Assembly: GCA_028753945.1 (NCBI GenBank)
Contig: JAPNXP010000009.1
Location: forward strand, 434,001 to 498,000
From: Hexactinellida sp. DTS-2022
Taxonomy: Eukaryota; Porifera; Hexactinellida
DNA: 64,000 nucleotides
Direction of reading: 5' to 3'
Shown: one piece after another, positions 62,101-64,000 of the stretch
Layout: each line of letters opens with the position of its first letter
How positions within the stretch are numbered: the first letter of the stretch is position 1
Translations under genes and position numbers: made by a program
The notes under the pieces: model-generated
The model's input: only the letters and a program-made list of their open reading frames with translations
The model's database searches: none
What the model was told of the DNA's origin: nothing

Positions 62101-63963
62101 GGGAGGGCGGCAAGCGGATGCTACTGGAGGAGTCAGCTGTTGAGATAAAGACAGCCCTTAAGCGGCTCTACGCTAGGGGGAAGGCGCTGGGCCTACAGGA
62201 ACACGAAATGGTTAAGTATATAATGAGAAACGCGTTCGAATCTCTAACAGACTCAGAAACGGATGAGGAGGAAATACTATACTCGCCGAGCGGTCAAAAG
62301 TCGCGAGTTAAGAAACTGAAGCGGCCGCGGCTTAGCAAACAGGAGTGGGACCTCATAAAAGTGTTTCCCAGCAACTGGAAACCGACACGAAAGGGACAGG
62401 GGCTGCCAGCTGACTTCATCCTGGCCTGGTTTAACTTCCGTCTGCAGAAGATCGGTTTCGGTCTGTGGAAGTCTCAGAGCAGACGTTGGCAGTACGTTAG
62501 GGACCTGTATGGGATCGGCACTACATACGGGTGTTGGGTACAGCAGGACTAATGCCCCCCCCCCCCCCCCCCCAATGGGGAATTGTATATCGTATGATGC
62601 CTTGATTAATGTAAGCAAGCTCAACAGTCTTGTTTGAGTAACAAAAGTTGAAATAAACTAATTTGAAATCGCCATTATTATATTAGAACATATTCTAACT
62701 AATTTCAGAGAATCGAAAACTTAGTTTGCTGTTAGAATTTAATCTCTAATTATTCTCATAATCAATATATTGTGTCACACATTATGTTGCAGCCAAGGAA
62801 TTATCCAGGAGCGCGAGACGCTCTTTGGAGTATGATTTTTGGAAAAATTTGAATTTAGGAGCGCGAAAATTTGGAATCTTCTCATATACCGTAACATTAA
62901 TTTGTGATTTAGGCGTATTCAAATTGGATCAGATAGGATTAGGAGCGTATTTACAAATGGCTGTATATAATTATCACTGGACTTACAACTTACAACAGTA
63001 TTTATAACCATGGATCATACCTTCATCTCCGCTAGCTTATCGTGTTCCTTCTGCAGCAGTTTCTGTCGCTGTATCTCCTCATTAGCCACGCTTATCTCTC
63101 CCATAAGTTTGTTCTGTCGGGTGACCTTCTCGCCCATCTCCTTGATGTCCTCTATCTGGAGTCGCTCCAGATATTCCAGCATGGCCTTGGTTTCCTGGTC
63201 CTTCTTCTCCGTCTCCAGCAGTCGGTCCTGCTCCCGGTCCTTTATCTGCTGCTGGATTACCTGATAGCACACAACAGTAAACTCCGTGTAAGGAGTACAA
63301 GGGACCCCTAGTCTACTTAGGTTGTTATAAGTTAATAACTGGACAGTAAACTCTCGTTATAACGAAGTGCTTGGGAGCAGTAAAATCCTTCGTTATAAGC
63401 GGATAATAATTAATGCATTTAGTGCTCTGGAGGGTTATCATAATATCCATTTCTTTATAAGCAGTTATTTCGTTATATCCGACTTCATTATAACGGGAGT
63501 TCACTGTAGTTGATTTTACTCCGCTTATAACAAACTCCGCTTATAACGAAGTAATAACATACACCTTGTACTCCGTTATACCGGGACTTAACTGCATATC
63601 TATATATATAGTAGACTACAGAGTGTGTATAGCTATTACCTGTGCCCCTAGGAGCCTCTGCCTGTGTCTCTCCTGCTCGCGACGCTCGTACTCCTGCAGA
63701 GCCTTGAGTCGGTCCACCTCCATCATGGTGTCCAGTCTCTTCTCCTCCTGACCGATGTCCTCCTTAAGAATATCCTTCTCGGAGAGCTGCGCGTCCCGAA
63801 TCGCGTGGCACTTGGCGTTGAGAATAACCTCGTTAAGTTTCTTAATCTCGTCGTCCTGTTCCTCCATCATGTGCTTGGACCTGAGCATGAGCATCTCCCG
63901 GGTGTCCTCGGATTCCTTCTCGAGGTCAGACTTCTCGTTTGTCCGACGGGCTAGCTCTATTGC
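59141..63963 (-). CDS. CFAP45: CFAP45 (cilia and flagella associated protein 45), 3' part
   Basis: Four exons, 63640-63963, 63021-63260, 59820-60233 and 59141-59371, all GT-AG and phase 0, giving the last 402 residues; the 5' exons lie past the window edge. Nearly all coiled coil of the TPH (trichohyalin-plectin homology) type. Diagnostic stretches: LNEVILNAKCHAIRDAQ, EKRLDTMMEVDRLKAL, AMLEYLERLQIEDIKEM, EKEIARLRQQQERAKD, AEKDALRAKRNQEQFERDWR, LSLQAQRDRAEFSRVL, and the C-terminal DEIKMRKLQELKDAGIPTKYTAEVSRR. CFAP45 is a microtubule inner protein of ciliary doublets. The second of these introns (60234-63020) contains another gene on the plus strand. Confidence 0.92.
59404..59495. repeat. Family E fragment
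   Basis: TGGGATCCTCTCCTATCCGTA to GATTAGGAGCGTATTCACAA matches the right part of the family E element at 47201-47376. Confidence 0.55.
59658..59752. repeat. Degraded family B-like MITE
   Basis: TAGAACTTGTTAATAAGAACAG on the left, GTACGTATAACGAGGTTCTAC on the right, with TACGGTCCCTTG inside. Confidence 0.5.
60234..61715. other. CFAP45 intron, left part
   Basis: About 1.5 kb of AT-rich sequence. Only a weak family B-like trace (CCGAAAAGACGAACAAATTTCGACGGT) at about 61265-61345. No coding signal. Confidence 0.5.
61716..61727 (+). promoter_or_regulatory. TATA-like box of the nested gene
   Basis: CTCGTATAAATAC lies about 50-75 bases upstream of the candidate starts at 61770 and 61791. Good match to TATAAATA. 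Confidence 0.4.
61791..62552 (+). CDS. Unrecognised basic protein, nested in CFAP45 intron
   Basis: The ATG at 61791 (MITATYNMFSF) gives 253 residues; the frame continues upstream to 61770 without a clear ATG. No membrane segment or signal peptide is evident. The middle has a helical stretch (EESAVEIKTALKRLYARGKALGLQEHEMVKYIMRNAF), then an acidic run (TDSETDEEE), a basic run (KKLKRPRLSK) and a Trp-rich C-terminal block (QEWDLIKVFPSNWKP, AWFNFRL, FGLWKSQSRRWQYVRDLYG). I do not recognise the family. GC content and codon use match the neighbouring genes and a TATA-like box lies upstream, so it is probably real. Confidence 0.6.
   Translation: MITATYNMFSFNKLLNSPRKYKDTTLSLNKEPKLVPVTDTYTNEALTPQGTSRRSCYPADDIQQRAAEFLVSSNFMYVPNRNDLGSSLLASKRDEFEGTLTDTGEGGKRMLLEESAVEIKTALKRLYARGKALGLQEHEMVKYIMRNAFESLTDSETDEEEILYSPSGQKSRVKKLKRPRLSKQEWDLIKVFPSNWKPTRKGQGLPADFILAWFNFRLQKIGFGLWKSQSRRWQYVRDLYGIGTTYGCWVQQD
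62555..62573. repeat. Poly-C run directly after the stop codon
   Basis: About 19 consecutive C bases start two bases after the TAA of the nested gene. Length is likely variable or miscalled. If longer or shorter, the coding frame is not affected. Confidence 0.9.
62796..62970. repeat. MITE family E copy
   Basis: GGAATTATCCAGGAGCGCGA to GGATTAGGAGCGTATTTACA; same interior (GAAAATTTGGAAT, CCGTAACATTAATTTG) as the copy at 47201. Confidence 0.65.
63344..63506. repeat. Family A MITE in CFAP45 intron
   Basis: CAGTAAACTCTCGTTATAAC to TTATAACGGGAGTTCACTG, then TA. Followed by a further half copy (CTCCGCTTATAACGAAGT) to about 63590. Confidence 0.7.
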
Positions 63964-64000
63964 CTACACGTAGATATAGTGTGTAGCCTCTTAGTAGGGC

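Noticed and set aside
1-64000. tRNA, rRNA, retrotransposon or transposase genes
   Set aside because: I looked for reverse transcriptase, integrase and transposase motifs in the long frames and saw none; no cloverleaf was convincing by eye. A tRNAscan and a profile search would be decisive.

Overview
This window reads as nuclear DNA of an animal or a very close unicellular relative. Evidence: GT-AG introns, a CaMKII with kinase, autoinhibitory segment and hub domain, ciliary proteins (CFAP45, SHIPPO/CIMAP), a Rab9-like GTPase, a CREC-family EF-hand protein with a KDEL end, and coding exons much richer in GC than the AT-rich flanks. The compact layout, many single-exon genes, genes inside introns and a coiled-coil/NHL protein would suit an early-branching invertebrate such as a sponge. 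I cannot fix the species from sequence alone.

Layout. 1-2.8 kb: Rab9-like GTPase and nucleoporin NDC1. 3.4-13.4 kb: a rearranged block with a five-exon CREC gene, a second copy of its last three exons and a third relic of its 3' end, interleaved with three standalone alpha-kinase genes, the third inverted and frameshifted. 13.5-16.8 kb: two START-domain proteins flanking a PIG-Q/GPI1-like membrane protein, plus a fragment of one START gene. 17.6-19 kb: single-exon CaMKII. 19.7-27.6 kb: a four-exon gene for a 1,955-residue repeat-rich protein, with the CCA-adding enzyme TRNT1 antisense in its third intron. 27.8-28.4 kb: TTC9-like TPR protein. 28.7-39.3 kb: a 10.6 kb element with inverted-repeat ends, filled by about 10.3 kb of a 19-bp satellite.

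39.4-44.3 kb (minus): nine-exon gene with WH2-like motif, ankyrin repeats and BTB; a SHIPPO-repeat gene lies in one intron and another intron has the structure of an introner. 44.9-46.5 kb: a small membrane protein with a PPSY motif and a coiled-coil/NHL protein, tail to tail. 47-56.9 kb (minus): an 11-exon gene for a 1,232-residue protein with two PDZ-like regions and a possible divergent Roc-COR-like region; its second intron contains the whole single-exon PPP4R3 (SMEK) gene on the same strand. 58.1 kb: 5' part of an MTMR14-like gene. 59.1-64 kb (minus): 3' part of CFAP45, with an unrecognised gene antisense in one intron.

Introns and spacers are packed with short inverted-repeat elements (MITEs). 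Most begin CAG and end CTG next to TA, as in pogo/Tigger-type Tc1/mariner elements; some look hAT-like. Several are nested in one another. The genes do not form an operon or pathway. What unites the window is its architecture: genes within introns, MITEs within MITEs, one intron that looks like a transposon insertion, and a satellite that seems to have grown inside a transposon.
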